Source of the DNA: Siphonobacter sp. BAB-5405
GTDB taxonomy: Bacteria; Bacteroidota; Bacteroidia; Cytophagales; Spirosomataceae
Direction of reading: 5' to 3'
DNA: 64,000 bases
NCBI RefSeq assembly: GCF_002872335.1
Contig: NZ_NJAG01000001.1
Location: 62,001 to 126,000 of the forward strand
The notes beneath the pieces were generated by a model, which did no database searches, was not told the DNA's origin, and was given only the letters and a program-made list of their open reading frames with translations. Below are positions 25,086-33,434 of this stretch, piece after piece; position 1 is the stretch's first letter; every line of letters starts with the position of its first letter. The position numbers and the translations under genes were made by a program.

Positions 25086-25943
25086 CGGAATCACATCCAC
25101 GCCTACTTTAAACGTCTGTTTTCCCGTACTGAAAACGATTCCCCTTAGCGGAGAGACGTCCCCGAAATCGCGACCCCAGGCGGTGGTGATGTGTTTTTCC
25201 TGCGGTACCAAGTCATTGGTAGGATCAAAATCGCACCAGCCTACACCCGGAGCGTATACCGAAACCCAGGCGTGCGTGGCATCCGAACCCTGTAGTTTGG
25301 TTTTGCCCGGCGGGGGCTGCGTTTCCAGATAACCGCTAATGTACCGGGCCGCAAAACCCAGACTGCGAAAACAGGCAATGGCCAGATGGGAAAAATCCTG
25401 ACAGACCCCCTTCCGCTCTTTCAGCACGGTTTTGAGCGGCGTATGAATCGTCGTAAAGCCAGAGACGTATTTGAACTCCGTGTAAATTTTATGACAGAGC
25501 TGCCGGGCACTCTGGTAAAAGGACTGATTTTCAGAAAAACAATCGGCCCCAAAGTTGCGAATTTCTTCATCCCACTGCACAAACGAACTCGGAATCATGT
25601 ATTCCAGCAACTGCGTTTTCAATGCATGATTCGTGCGTAACTGCTCCTTCACCTCCCGATTGGTCATGAATAAATCGGTAATGATCGACGAGCGGGTTTC
25701 GATCATACTCGTCGCCAGCACGGTCAGCTGCGTATGCGGCTGATGGATGGAAAAGTGGTGCAGGGTATTACCAAAGTAATCCGTCCGCTGACTAATCTCA
25801 TCGGGCATCGGCGTAATCTGCAAAGCGAAATTTGTACAATTCTGACGCGGTGAAATCTTTGGCATCAGGCAGGCAATGCCGTGATAGTTATTCACATTAC
25901 CCGTATACGTATACTGCGTTTGATGAACCAGTTTATAATTCAT
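25080..25943 (-). CDS. Transglutaminase-like cysteine protease family protein
   Basis: The protein is 287 aa from the ATG at 25943; an earlier in-frame start would be TTG. The N-terminal ~90 residues form the bacterial transglutaminase-like N domain (LVHQTQYTYTGNVNNYHGIA). The core domain has the papain-like triad: Cys181 (ERKGVCQDFSHL), His224 (DATHAWVSVY) and Asp240 (WCDFDPTND). It has no signal peptide, so it should act in the cytosol. It overlaps the upstream ATP-grasp/alpha-E gene by 11 nt, so they are translated together. Comparative genomics has linked this trio of domains to an uncharacterised peptide or amide-forming pathway, with the transglutaminase-like protein as putative peptidase or amidase. 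Confidence 0.88.
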   Translation of the reverse strand: MNYKLVHQTQYTYTGNVNNYHGIACLMPKISPRQNCTNFALQITPMPDEISQRTDYFGNTLHHFSIHQPHTQLTVLATSMIETRSSIITDLFMTNREVKEQLRTNHALKTQLLEYMIPSSFVQWDEEIRNFGADCFSENQSFYQSARQLCHKIYTEFKYVSGFTTIHTPLKTVLKERKGVCQDFSHLAIACFRSLGFAARYISGYLETQPPPGKTKLQGSDATHAWVSVYAPGVGWCDFDPTNDLVPQEKHITTAWGRDFGDVSPLRGIVFSTGKQTFKVGVDVIPV

Positions 25944-28491
25944 TTTCAAGGTCCATTATCGTTTCCGTAATCGAATGCTGCGTAGCCGTATGGTTAAAGT
26001 ACAGATTGGCCGTAAAATCCGATACCGACAAAATCAATCCGTATACTTCCGCTAGCAGTTGATCCAGTTTTTCGTAGGGCATGGCATCGCCACTCACGGT
26101 ACTCAGCTCGGCTACATCGATGAGTTGAATTTGCGTGGAAGCTCGCAATACAGCTTTCTGAGCATCATTCAACCGCTCGGAAGCGTGGGGCAACTGAGCA
26201 ATGGTCTGTTCGAGGGTCTGTAACAGGTACGCTAGTGAGGAAGGCACCTGTTTATCCAGCAGAACCATATCCAGCATGTATTCCATCTCGTAATTGGACT
26301 TGTAGGCCGAACGGTAATTGACCAGAGCAAAGTGGTTCATCAACGTGGCTTCAATGAGTTCGTGCTCAATAAACCGTTCGGTTCGGGCACTGAAGATGGA
26401 ACGCATGATCACAATCTTGGACAAAATGCGTTCAATCAGTTTGCCCGTTTCAAACAGTAAAAACCCGTTGTTTCGCGGTAACGATTCACTCACAATTCCA
26501 TAGAATGTGAACAGGCTGTATTGCAGCGTATTCAGGGTATTCTGAATGTCGTTCGGATTCTGTTTGGGCTGAATCTGCTTGAGTTTCTGAGCAATATTTT
26601 CGATCACGTCGATGGTACGCCAGGTTACCTGATTCCAGCGTTCGCGTACGACAATCATGGCTTTCAGGAACGAGTCAATCGTGGAAGCGATCGTACCGCG
26701 TTTAGCCTCGTTGGCAATACTGTCCGTAATAATCGCAAACGGATGCTTGTATGATTCTGCGTTTTCGTTCGAAAAACCGGGCTCAATTCGAATCAGCCGG
26801 GATACGGTTTTGAGCAGGATTTCAATGTGCTCAGTCTTGGTCGTCGTCCCGAAATTCCGCTGCAGATTCAGGGAATTAAGCGTAATGATCAGAAACGTGG
26901 TTGCCGCCATGGTTCGCTCCCCGTAGCGAGCCGCCCAAAACAGATTTTCGGCACTACGACTGGGCAGGGACGTCTGGGATTTCTGGAATAACTGCCGGGG
27001 CAGCCGAATACGATCCGGAATGATTTCCGTTTCATCCGACACAATCCAGGTATCCTTGGCGATTCCGCCGTACTGATTGGAAAAGGTGAATTTATCTTTC
27101 ACCGGTGAACTTCGCGTCAACCCGCCCTGCATCACCTGATACCCCGCCGGAGTGGCCGTCAGAAAGGCCCGAATGGCCGCGTACCGGGGTTCAATTCGGT
27201 CATTGACGAAAGCAGGTGTCGTTGAGAAACTGATCTCTTCCTGAGCTACGTATTCGCTCGGGTGTTGGAGGATCTGGGTTCGTAATTCCTGTAACTGATC
27301 GAACGTAAGCTGTCGTCCGTACACGGAACGGAATACCTGTTTGCGATTGGCTTTTTTAATGATGAGGCGGTGTAGATTCTCCAGCACATACTGCCGCTCT
27401 TTGGTCTGCCCACACCACCAGGTTGCTACGGACGGTAACAGCAGTTCTTCCTTCAAAAAGTACCGACTGACCGAGGGTAAAAAGGAGTTGAGAGCCGTAT
27501 TCTCCAGAATACTACTTCCCGGCGGGTTAATCACCATCACATTACCATTCCGGATGACCTGTAGTAAACCGGCTACGCCCAGTTTAGAGCCGCCACGTAG
27601 TTCCAGGGGATCGCACCATTCATCGTCCACCCGGCGAATGATGATGTCCACCCGCTGCAAGCCCTCAATGGATTTCACCCAGACGTAGCCATTCTTGACG
27701 GTAAGGTCATTGCCTTGTACCAACGTAAAACCCAGGTACGAAGCCAGATACGCCTGCTCGAAGTACGTCTCGTTATTAGGGCCCGCCGTGAGATACACCA
27801 CATTGAGCTGATCCGTTTTTTCCCGGAACACCCGAAAGATGGCCTGCTGAATGTGCGTAAAAAAGGGTGAAAGTCGACTAACGTACTGTCTTTCGGCTAG
27901 CTCAGGCATGACCTTGCTAATGATCTGCCGGTTTTCCAGGGCGTAACCCGAACCCGAAGGAGCCTGCGTACGGTTGTCGAGTACCCACATTCGACCGTCC
28001 GGACCACGGGCCATATCGGCGGCGTACATCACCAGCTGGTGTTCGGTGGGCAGTTTTACATCCTGACAGGGACGGAAAAAACCCGTATTCTCAAACACCA
28101 GCTCGGCGGGTAGAATCCCATCTTTCACCAGCTTGCGTTCGCCGTACATATCCCGGAAGATTAAATCCAGCAGGATGGCCCGTTGCTGCAATCCCTTCGA
28201 GATGGATTCCCATTCGGACTTCTGAATCAAAAAGGGAATGGGATCCAGTTTCCAGGGACTATTCATTCCTTTGGGATCTTCGTATACATTATACGTTACC
28301 CCGTTTTCCCGAATTTTATTCTTGATCTCCTGTAAGCGGTTCTTGAGCTCCAGGTTTCCAATTTTCTCCAACGACTGAAATAATTTCTCCCAGTGCGGCT
28401 TAATACTACCGTCGGCATTCAATATTTCATCGTAAGAACTCAGCTGCGTTCGGTATGAATCCAGCAAGGAGTGAATCGTATCTGCTACCAT
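25933..28491 (-). CDS. Circularly permuted type 2 ATP-grasp protein fused to alpha-E domain
   Basis: The protein is 852 aa from the ATG at 28491. Residues ~1-480 are the DUF404/DUF407 circularly permuted ATP-grasp: NADGSIKPHW, then the RAILLDLIFRDMYGERKLV and ADMARGPDGRMWVLDNRTQA segments, with DEWCDPLELRGGSKLGVAG later. Residues ~510-840 are the all-helical alpha-E domain (ENLFWAARYGERTMAATTFL). In many bacteria these are two neighbouring genes; here they are one polypeptide. ATP-grasp folds make acyl phosphates for amide bond formation; the alpha-E partner is of unknown role. The transglutaminase gene overlaps its 3' end. A single -7 box lies 67 nt upstream. The substrate and product have not been established for this family to my knowledge. 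Confidence 0.9.
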   Translation of the reverse strand: MVADTIHSLLDSYRTQLSSYDEILNADGSIKPHWEKLFQSLEKIGNLELKNRLQEIKNKIRENGVTYNVYEDPKGMNSPWKLDPIPFLIQKSEWESISKGLQQRAILLDLIFRDMYGERKLVKDGILPAELVFENTGFFRPCQDVKLPTEHQLVMYAADMARGPDGRMWVLDNRTQAPSGSGYALENRQIISKVMPELAERQYVSRLSPFFTHIQQAIFRVFREKTDQLNVVYLTAGPNNETYFEQAYLASYLGFTLVQGNDLTVKNGYVWVKSIEGLQRVDIIIRRVDDEWCDPLELRGGSKLGVAGLLQVIRNGNVMVINPPGSSILENTALNSFLPSVSRYFLKEELLLPSVATWWCGQTKERQYVLENLHRLIIKKANRKQVFRSVYGRQLTFDQLQELRTQILQHPSEYVAQEEISFSTTPAFVNDRIEPRYAAIRAFLTATPAGYQVMQGGLTRSSPVKDKFTFSNQYGGIAKDTWIVSDETEIIPDRIRLPRQLFQKSQTSLPSRSAENLFWAARYGERTMAATTFLIITLNSLNLQRNFGTTTKTEHIEILLKTVSRLIRIEPGFSNENAESYKHPFAIITDSIANEAKRGTIASTIDSFLKAMIVVRERWNQVTWRTIDVIENIAQKLKQIQPKQNPNDIQNTLNTLQYSLFTFYGIVSESLPRNNGFLLFETGKLIERILSKIVIMRSIFSARTERFIEHELIEATLMNHFALVNYRSAYKSNYEMEYMLDMVLLDKQVPSSLAYLLQTLEQTIAQLPHASERLNDAQKAVLRASTQIQLIDVAELSTVSGDAMPYEKLDQLLAEVYGLILSVSDFTANLYFNHTATQHSITETIMDLENEL

Positions 28492-28557
28492 AATGTACAC
28501 GGGCTTCTGGCCTTACTAACTGTCGATTCCAGCCCTCACCTCTGCCTTATGCCCGGC

Positions 28558-28565
28558 CAAAGGTA
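28558..28565 (-). promoter_or_regulatory. -7 box (TACCTTTG) upstream of the ATP-grasp/alpha-E gene
   Basis: This is an exact TAnnTTTG match on the minus strand, 66 nt before the ATG at 28491. No TTG is found at standard -33 spacing. The rest of the spacer up to about 28800 is AT-rich with no gene or repeat that I can see. Confidence 0.45.
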
Positions 28566-28811
28566 CGAGTTTCCAACTACATGGTTCTGTTTCGAAACCT
28601 AGGATAAAACCAGATGTCGAAATTTTATTCTACACTCATACCATTTATTGATATATAATTTTGATTTACAAGAATATACAGGCATTTACCACTAAATCAC
28701 TAGTTTGATCTGTACGTACCTACCCTTCATTCATCAATAGAATTATACCAGGGATTTTGTAAATACTTTGGATGAATGGGCCAACTAAGCCGTATCGGTT
28801 TTGATTTTGCT

Positions 28812-28819
28812 TACCTTTG
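28812..28819 (+). promoter_or_regulatory. -7 box (TACCTTTG) upstream of sulP-like gene
   Basis: This exact TAnnTTTG match implies a leader of ~140 nt before the transporter start. The leader contains a hairpin at 28864-28886 (7-bp stem CCTTACT/AGTAAGG) followed by a pyrimidine run, and a short upstream reading frame. Confidence 0.45.
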
Positions 28820-28920
28820 TCGCGAATGACATCGCACGTATTTCCTGCTTCCCCCATCGTAACCCTTACTCCACCCTGAAGTAAGGCACTCCCCTTTTCT
28901 ATACCCTTCCTGGATCACTC

Positions 28921-28971
28921 ATGCCGTCGAAGCTGCTTTGCTTCGTCCGGTTTACTATTCATTTCCCATGA
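28921..28971 (+). CDS. Possible 16-aa leader peptide overlapping the SulP start
   Basis: The frame starts at the ATG at 28921, encodes MPSKLLCFVRFTIHFP, and its TGA stop (28969-28971) overlaps the SulP ATG (28968-28970) as ATGA. This is the geometry of translational coupling. The frame is short, so chance is possible. Confidence 0.3.
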   Translation: MPSKLLCFVRFTIHFP

Positions 28972-30509
28972 CTACCCGATTAAACCTGTTCGACTTATCG
29001 CAAAAAGTCGACTACAAAACGGAATTGCTTTCGGGCCTTACCGTAGCCCTGGCCCTGATTCCCGAAGCCATTGCCTTTGCCCTCATTGCGGGCCTTTCAC
29101 CCCTCACGGGCCTCTACGCGGCCTTTACCATGGGTTTCGTTACGTCGATTTTTGGGGGCCGCCCCGGTATGATCTCGGGAGCTACCGGAGCCGTAGCCGT
29201 GGTGATTGTCAGTCTGGCGAAATCGCACGGGGTTGAATACATTTTTGCTACCGTCGTGCTGGCCGGAGTTATTCAGATGGCGGCGGGGCTATTACGGCTG
29301 GGTAAGTTCATTCGGCTGGTACCGCACCCGGTCATGTTCGGGTTTGTGAACGGGCTGGCGATTGTGATTTTTCTCGCTCAGCTGGATCAGTTTAAAATAA
29401 GCGATGCCAGCGGCACCCTACGGTGGATGCAGGGACCAGCCTTGTGGCTCATGCTGGGACTGGTAGTACTGACCATGCTTATCATGTGGGGACTACCCAA
29501 ACTTACGAAAGCGATTCCCGCCTCACTCACGGCGATTGTAGTCGTGTCGGCGGCCGTTATTGGCTTACAGATCGATACCAAAACCGTAGGCGATATTGCT
29601 TCGGTACAGGGAAGTTTGCCGCCCTTTCATATTCCGGCGGTACCTTTTTCGCTGGAAACGCTGCAACTTATTCTACCCTACTCGTTCATTGTGGCGGGTG
29701 TAGGGTTGATTGAAAGCCTGCTAACGCTTAATCTGATTGATGAAATTACCGAAACCAAAGGTCGTAGCAACAAGGAATGTATGGCTCAGGGACTTGCCAA
29801 TATTGTCACCGGATTATTCTCGGGCATGGGCGGCTGTGCGATGATTGGTCAAAGTCTGATCAATATTTCTTCGGGAGCCCGGGCCCGACTATCGGGAATT
29901 GTTGCATCCGTGATGCTGCTGGTATTCATCATGTTCGGAGCCAGTTTGATTGAGCAACTACCGATGGCGGCCTTAACCGGTGTACTGATCATGGTTTGTA
30001 TCGGAACCTTTGAATGGGCCAGTTTCAAAACCATCGGCAAAATGCCCACTTCCGACGTATTCGTTATCGTAGTGGTAACGCTGGTGACGGTTTTCCTGCA
30101 CAATCTGGCGTTGGCCGTTGGCGTAGGCGTTGTGATTTCGGCCCTGGTGTTTGCCTGGGAAAACGCCAAACGCATTCGGGCCCGGAAGTACGTGGATGAG
30201 CAGGGAACGAAGCACTACGAGATTTTCGGTCCACTGTTTTTTGGTTCGATTCACGCCTTTAATGAAAAGTTCGACGTCAGCTCCGATCCGCAGGAAGTGG
30301 TGATTGATTTTGCGGAGAGTCGCGTAGCGGATATGTCAGCCATTGAGGCCCTGAATACGCTGACGCGTCGCTACCGGGTGGCGGGTAAAACGGTACATCT
30401 ACGCCATTTGAGTCCCGATTGCCGAAAGCTTCTACAACAGGCGGAATCGATGATTGAAGTGAATATTCTGGAAGATCCGACGTATCGGGTGGCTTCGGAT
30501 TTAGAGTAG
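28968..30509 (+). CDS. SulP family inorganic anion transporter
   Basis: The protein is 513 aa from the ATG at 28968. It has the SulP transport domain with about 12-14 membrane helices (KTELLSGLTVALALIPEAIA; the GLYAAFTMGFVTSIFGGRPG TM2-TM3 region; GLANIVTGLFSGMGGCAMIG). A C-terminal STAS domain follows (~residues 430-505: VVIDFAESRVADMSAIEAL). SulP proteins carry sulfate, bicarbonate or other anions, with sodium or protons. Members with this layout include BicA-type bicarbonate carriers, but the substrate cannot be read here. It is an inner-membrane protein. It is transcribed alone; a strong terminator separates it from convergent thrA. A possible leader peptide is coupled to its start. Confidence 0.92.
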   Translation: MTTRLNLFDLSQKVDYKTELLSGLTVALALIPEAIAFALIAGLSPLTGLYAAFTMGFVTSIFGGRPGMISGATGAVAVVIVSLAKSHGVEYIFATVVLAGVIQMAAGLLRLGKFIRLVPHPVMFGFVNGLAIVIFLAQLDQFKISDASGTLRWMQGPALWLMLGLVVLTMLIMWGLPKLTKAIPASLTAIVVVSAAVIGLQIDTKTVGDIASVQGSLPPFHIPAVPFSLETLQLILPYSFIVAGVGLIESLLTLNLIDEITETKGRSNKECMAQGLANIVTGLFSGMGGCAMIGQSLINISSGARARLSGIVASVMLLVFIMFGASLIEQLPMAALTGVLIMVCIGTFEWASFKTIGKMPTSDVFVIVVVTLVTVFLHNLALAVGVGVVISALVFAWENAKRIRARKYVDEQGTKHYEIFGPLFFGSIHAFNEKFDVSSDPQEVVIDFAESRVADMSAIEALNTLTRRYRVAGKTVHLRHLSPDCRKLLQQAESMIEVNILEDPTYRVASDLE

Positions 30510-30589
30510 AATTAATGGTTGATAGTTATTAGTTGGTGGTATGTTTCCGCTTTCGTGCTAGCGAATGAAAATGACTTGGTAGATTCCAT

Positions 30590-30626
30590 AAAAAAGCGGG
30601 CTGATTAGAAATCAGCCCGCTTTTTT
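30590..30626. terminator. Bidirectional Rho-independent terminator (sulP / thrA)
   Basis: A 16-bp perfect stem (30590-30605 / 30611-30626) has the core GCGGGCTGAT, a 5-nt loop and A6/T6 flanks, between convergent genes. Just upstream (30510-30545) is a short run of GTTGATAG/GTTATTAGTTGG words of the intergenic-repeat type. Confidence 0.95.
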
Positions 30627-30641
30627 ATGTTTCACTTTTTC

Positions 30642-33095
30642 TTAGGAAAGGTAACTGCCGATGGAAACGATGTCGGCGAATACACCGGTGGCGGTTACTT
30701 CCGCACCGGCTCCAGGACCTTTGATGACCAGCGGTCGATCGTGGTAACGCTTGGTTGTGAAAGAGATGATGTTATCGGCTCCTTCCAGCGAATACAGCGG
30801 ATGCTGGGGTCCTACGGATTTCAGTCCAAGTTTGATTTTTCCGCCTTCCAGCGTCGCGATAAACCGGAGCTTCTCGCCTTTGGCATCGGCGTCATCGACC
30901 CATTTTTCGAAAACGGGATTACAGTTTTCCAGTTCAGCGAAGAAGTCGTCCACGGAGGGAGCCAGTCGGCAGCTTTCGGGCAACAGCGGCGTAATTTCAA
31001 TGTCTTCGAAATCCGCCTGCATTCCGATTTCCCGGGCCAGAATCAGGATTTTCCGGGCGACATCCTGACCACTCAAATCATCGCGGGGATCGGGTTCGGT
31101 ATAGCCTTTGGCTTTCGCTTCGCGAACCACTTCGGCAAAGCGTAAGCCCGGACGGAAATTATTGAAGATATAACTCAGCGTACCCGAGAATACGCCTTCG
31201 ATTTTCAGGAATCGGTCACCCGAAGCAATGAGTCCCTGCAAGGTGTTAATGACGGGCAAGCCCGCTCCCACGTTGGTTTCATACAGGAATTTCACCCCTT
31301 TCTTCAGGGCCATGCGGTGACGGCGGGCGTACTCCTCGTACGGAGCGGCGTTGGCCGTTTTATTGGGCGTAACGATGGATACCGATGCTTCCAGCAATCC
31401 TTCATAGTAATCGACAATGGCTTTATTAGCCGTACAATCCACGAAGATACTGTTGGGCAGGTTCAACGCTTTTATTCGTTCGATGAAGGCCGACATATCC
31501 GCCTTTTCACCGTCAATGTCCAAACGTTCTTCCCAGTGTTCCTTTGAAATACCCCCTTCGTCAATAACCATTACCCGACTGTTCGTTACGGCAATGAGGC
31601 GAAGTTTCAGATTCCGGTATTTCCGCAGGTAACTTTCCTGCTGCGAAAGCTGATGCAACAGCGTTTTACCAATCAGTCCCGTACCCATCAGGAAGAGGTT
31701 CAGGGTTTTGACCTGATCGGCGAAGAAGCTTTCGTGAATGACATTCAGAGCTTTCGATAGATCTTTCCGCTCGATTACTACGGAAATGTTCAGCTCCGAA
31801 CTGCCCTGAGCCGTTGCCACGATGTTAATCCCGTTCTTTCCGAGTACCGAGAACAAGCGACCCGACACACCCGTGTGTTGCCGCATGCCTTCACCTACGA
31901 CAGCAATGACGGAAAGGTCTTCCTGAATGTCGATTCCCTCCACGTCACCGATACGGAGTTCACTGGCGAATTCCGTTTCCATGATTTCCCGTACTTTACC
32001 GGAAAACTTGGGATCAATGGCAAAGCAGATCGAGTGTTCGGAAGAGGCCTGCGAAATCAGAATCACCGAAATTTCGTGGCGGGCCAGTACCGTAAACAGC
32101 TTGGCCGATACCCCGGCTACGCCAATCATACCCGACCCCTGCAGGTTGACCAGAGCCAGATTGTCGATGGAGCTGATTCCCGTGATGGTGTACTCGTGCG
32201 GGGGAGCCTGCCGGGTTACGATGGTTCCCGGATGTGAGGGATCAAAGGTATTGAGAACCTTGATGGGAATGTTGGCTTTGAACGCCGGCGTCAGGCTGGG
32301 CGGATAAATCACCTTGGCACCAAAGTGCGTCAGTTCCATCGCCTCGGCGTAGCTGACCACCGGAATGGTAAAGGCATTGCGTACCTTCCGGGGATCGGAG
32401 GTCATCATACCCGGTACGTCCGTCCAGATTTCAATGACACTGGCGTTGAGAGCCGAACCGAAAATACTACCCGTATAATCGGAGCCACCGCGACCGAGCG
32501 TCGTCGTCACGCCATCTTCGGTTGAGCCGATAAAGCCCGTAATGAGCTGGAGGTTTTTATTCTTGGTAAAATGATGCTGAATCAGATGATTCGTCAACTC
32601 AAAGTTTACTTCGGCCTGCTGAAACGAAGCGTTCGTTTTAATCAGCTTGCGGGCATCGAGAAAATCGCAGTCGACCCCCTGATCTTTCAGCACTTCGGTC
32701 ACCAGCGTCGTCGACAGGCGTTCACCGAAACTCACGAGCAGATCGGACGTACGCGGTGAAATTTCCCGAATCAGGGTAATTCCCCGCAATAAGTCTTCGA
32801 GTTCATTGAATAAACCCATGACATCGGCAATGACCCGACTCCGAAAACGTGGTCCAATGAAATGGTTAATGACTTCGAGGTGACGATCAGACGCCTTTTT
32901 CAGGACGTCCCGGTACTCGTCATTACGGGCGGCCCGGTTGCCCATTTCCAGCAACTGGTTGGTAAAGCCACCCATGGCTGAGAAAACCACGGCTATTTTT
33001 TCACCGCGTTGAAGACTATCATGAATAATGCCCAAAACCGACTCTATGGCTTTGATGCTTCCTACGGAGGTGCCGCCGAACTTTAGAACTTTCAT
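30642..33095 (-). CDS. thrA: Bifunctional aspartate kinase / homoserine dehydrogenase I
   Basis: The protein is 817 aa, the usual length for ThrA fusions. Residues 1-~295 are the aspartokinase (MKVLKFGGTSVGS; TLGRGGSDYTGSIFG). Residues ~305-460 hold two ACT regulatory domains (VNLQGSGMIGVAGVSAK; IAVVGEGMRQHTGVSGRLF). Residues ~465-817 are homoserine dehydrogenase (NLFLMGTGLIGKTLLHQL; FVDCTANKAIVDYYEGLL; EPDPRDDLSGQDVARKI). It catalyses the first and third steps from aspartate toward threonine and methionine, and is probably feedback-controlled by threonine through the ACT domains. It is cytosolic. The product is the substrate of ThrB encoded at 23825-24757. A -7 box lies at 33173-33180. The 339-nt upstream spacer also holds a palindrome and the terminator of the next operon. 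Confidence 0.96.
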   Translation of the reverse strand: MKVLKFGGTSVGSIKAIESVLGIIHDSLQRGEKIAVVFSAMGGFTNQLLEMGNRAARNDEYRDVLKKASDRHLEVINHFIGPRFRSRVIADVMGLFNELEDLLRGITLIREISPRTSDLLVSFGERLSTTLVTEVLKDQGVDCDFLDARKLIKTNASFQQAEVNFELTNHLIQHHFTKNKNLQLITGFIGSTEDGVTTTLGRGGSDYTGSIFGSALNASVIEIWTDVPGMMTSDPRKVRNAFTIPVVSYAEAMELTHFGAKVIYPPSLTPAFKANIPIKVLNTFDPSHPGTIVTRQAPPHEYTITGISSIDNLALVNLQGSGMIGVAGVSAKLFTVLARHEISVILISQASSEHSICFAIDPKFSGKVREIMETEFASELRIGDVEGIDIQEDLSVIAVVGEGMRQHTGVSGRLFSVLGKNGINIVATAQGSSELNISVVIERKDLSKALNVIHESFFADQVKTLNLFLMGTGLIGKTLLHQLSQQESYLRKYRNLKLRLIAVTNSRVMVIDEGGISKEHWEERLDIDGEKADMSAFIERIKALNLPNSIFVDCTANKAIVDYYEGLLEASVSIVTPNKTANAAPYEEYARRHRMALKKGVKFLYETNVGAGLPVINTLQGLIASGDRFLKIEGVFSGTLSYIFNNFRPGLRFAEVVREAKAKGYTEPDPRDDLSGQDVARKILILAREIGMQADFEDIEITPLLPESCRLAPSVDDFFAELENCNPVFEKWVDDADAKGEKLRFIATLEGGKIKLGLKSVGPQHPLYSLEGADNIISFTTKRYHDRPLVIKGPGAGAEVTATGVFADIVSIGSYLS

Positions 33096-33172
33096 ACGCT
33101 AATCAACGACTTTACAGCCGTGCCGGATAAGTAGAGGAGCCCTTGGGGGTGACTCATAAAATAAGAGAATCG

Positions 33173-33180
33173 CAAAGATA
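33173..33180 (-). promoter_or_regulatory. -7 box (TATCTTTG) upstream of thrA
   Basis: This exact TAnnTTTG match on the minus strand is the same octamer as in the thrB promoter. It lies 77 nt before the ATG at 33095. The -33 element is not clear. Confidence 0.5.
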
Positions 33181-33301
33181 ACCGAGACGATTGGTTCGCA
33201 GCTGAAGAATTCTAAAAACTACGCGTTTGCCGGTACTAAACGTAGGAGAATGCGGGAGTAGAGCAAATTTCTTAGGCTAAACATCGCCTACAAATTTGGG
33301 C

Positions 33302-33323
33302 ATCCGTAGCAAATGCTACGGAT
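33302..33323. repeat. 22-nt perfect palindrome in the thrA upstream spacer
   Basis: ATCCGTAGCA (33302-33311) and its exact complement (33314-33323) flank two A bases. It is not next to a stop codon or T-tract, so it is not an obvious terminator. It could be a dimeric regulator site for thrA (120 nt upstream of its -7 box) or a repeat remnant. Confidence 0.55.
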
Positions 33324-33370
33324 AACTTGGGAAGGCGGGATTTTTAAGGTAAGGCGATGGCTGGCTATTA

Positions 33371-33411
33371 TTAAAAAGAAAACTTCCCGGAAGTAATGAC
33401 TCCCGGGAAGT
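33371..33411 (-). terminator. Terminator of the YkgJ-tsaE-ABC operon
   Basis: A perfect 9-bp stem ACTTCCCGG/CCGGGAAGT (33382-33390 / 33403-33411) is followed on the minus strand by a T-rich run (33381-33371). It lies 23 nt beyond the ABC transporter stop. Confidence 0.85.
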
Positions 33412-33434
33412 CCGTACTGGTTATGAAACGGGGC

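Noticed and set aside
23825-33095. Idea that thrB and thrA form one regulated operon
   Set aside because: Both are on the minus strand, but convergent and divergent genes and two terminators lie between them, and each has its own promoter box.
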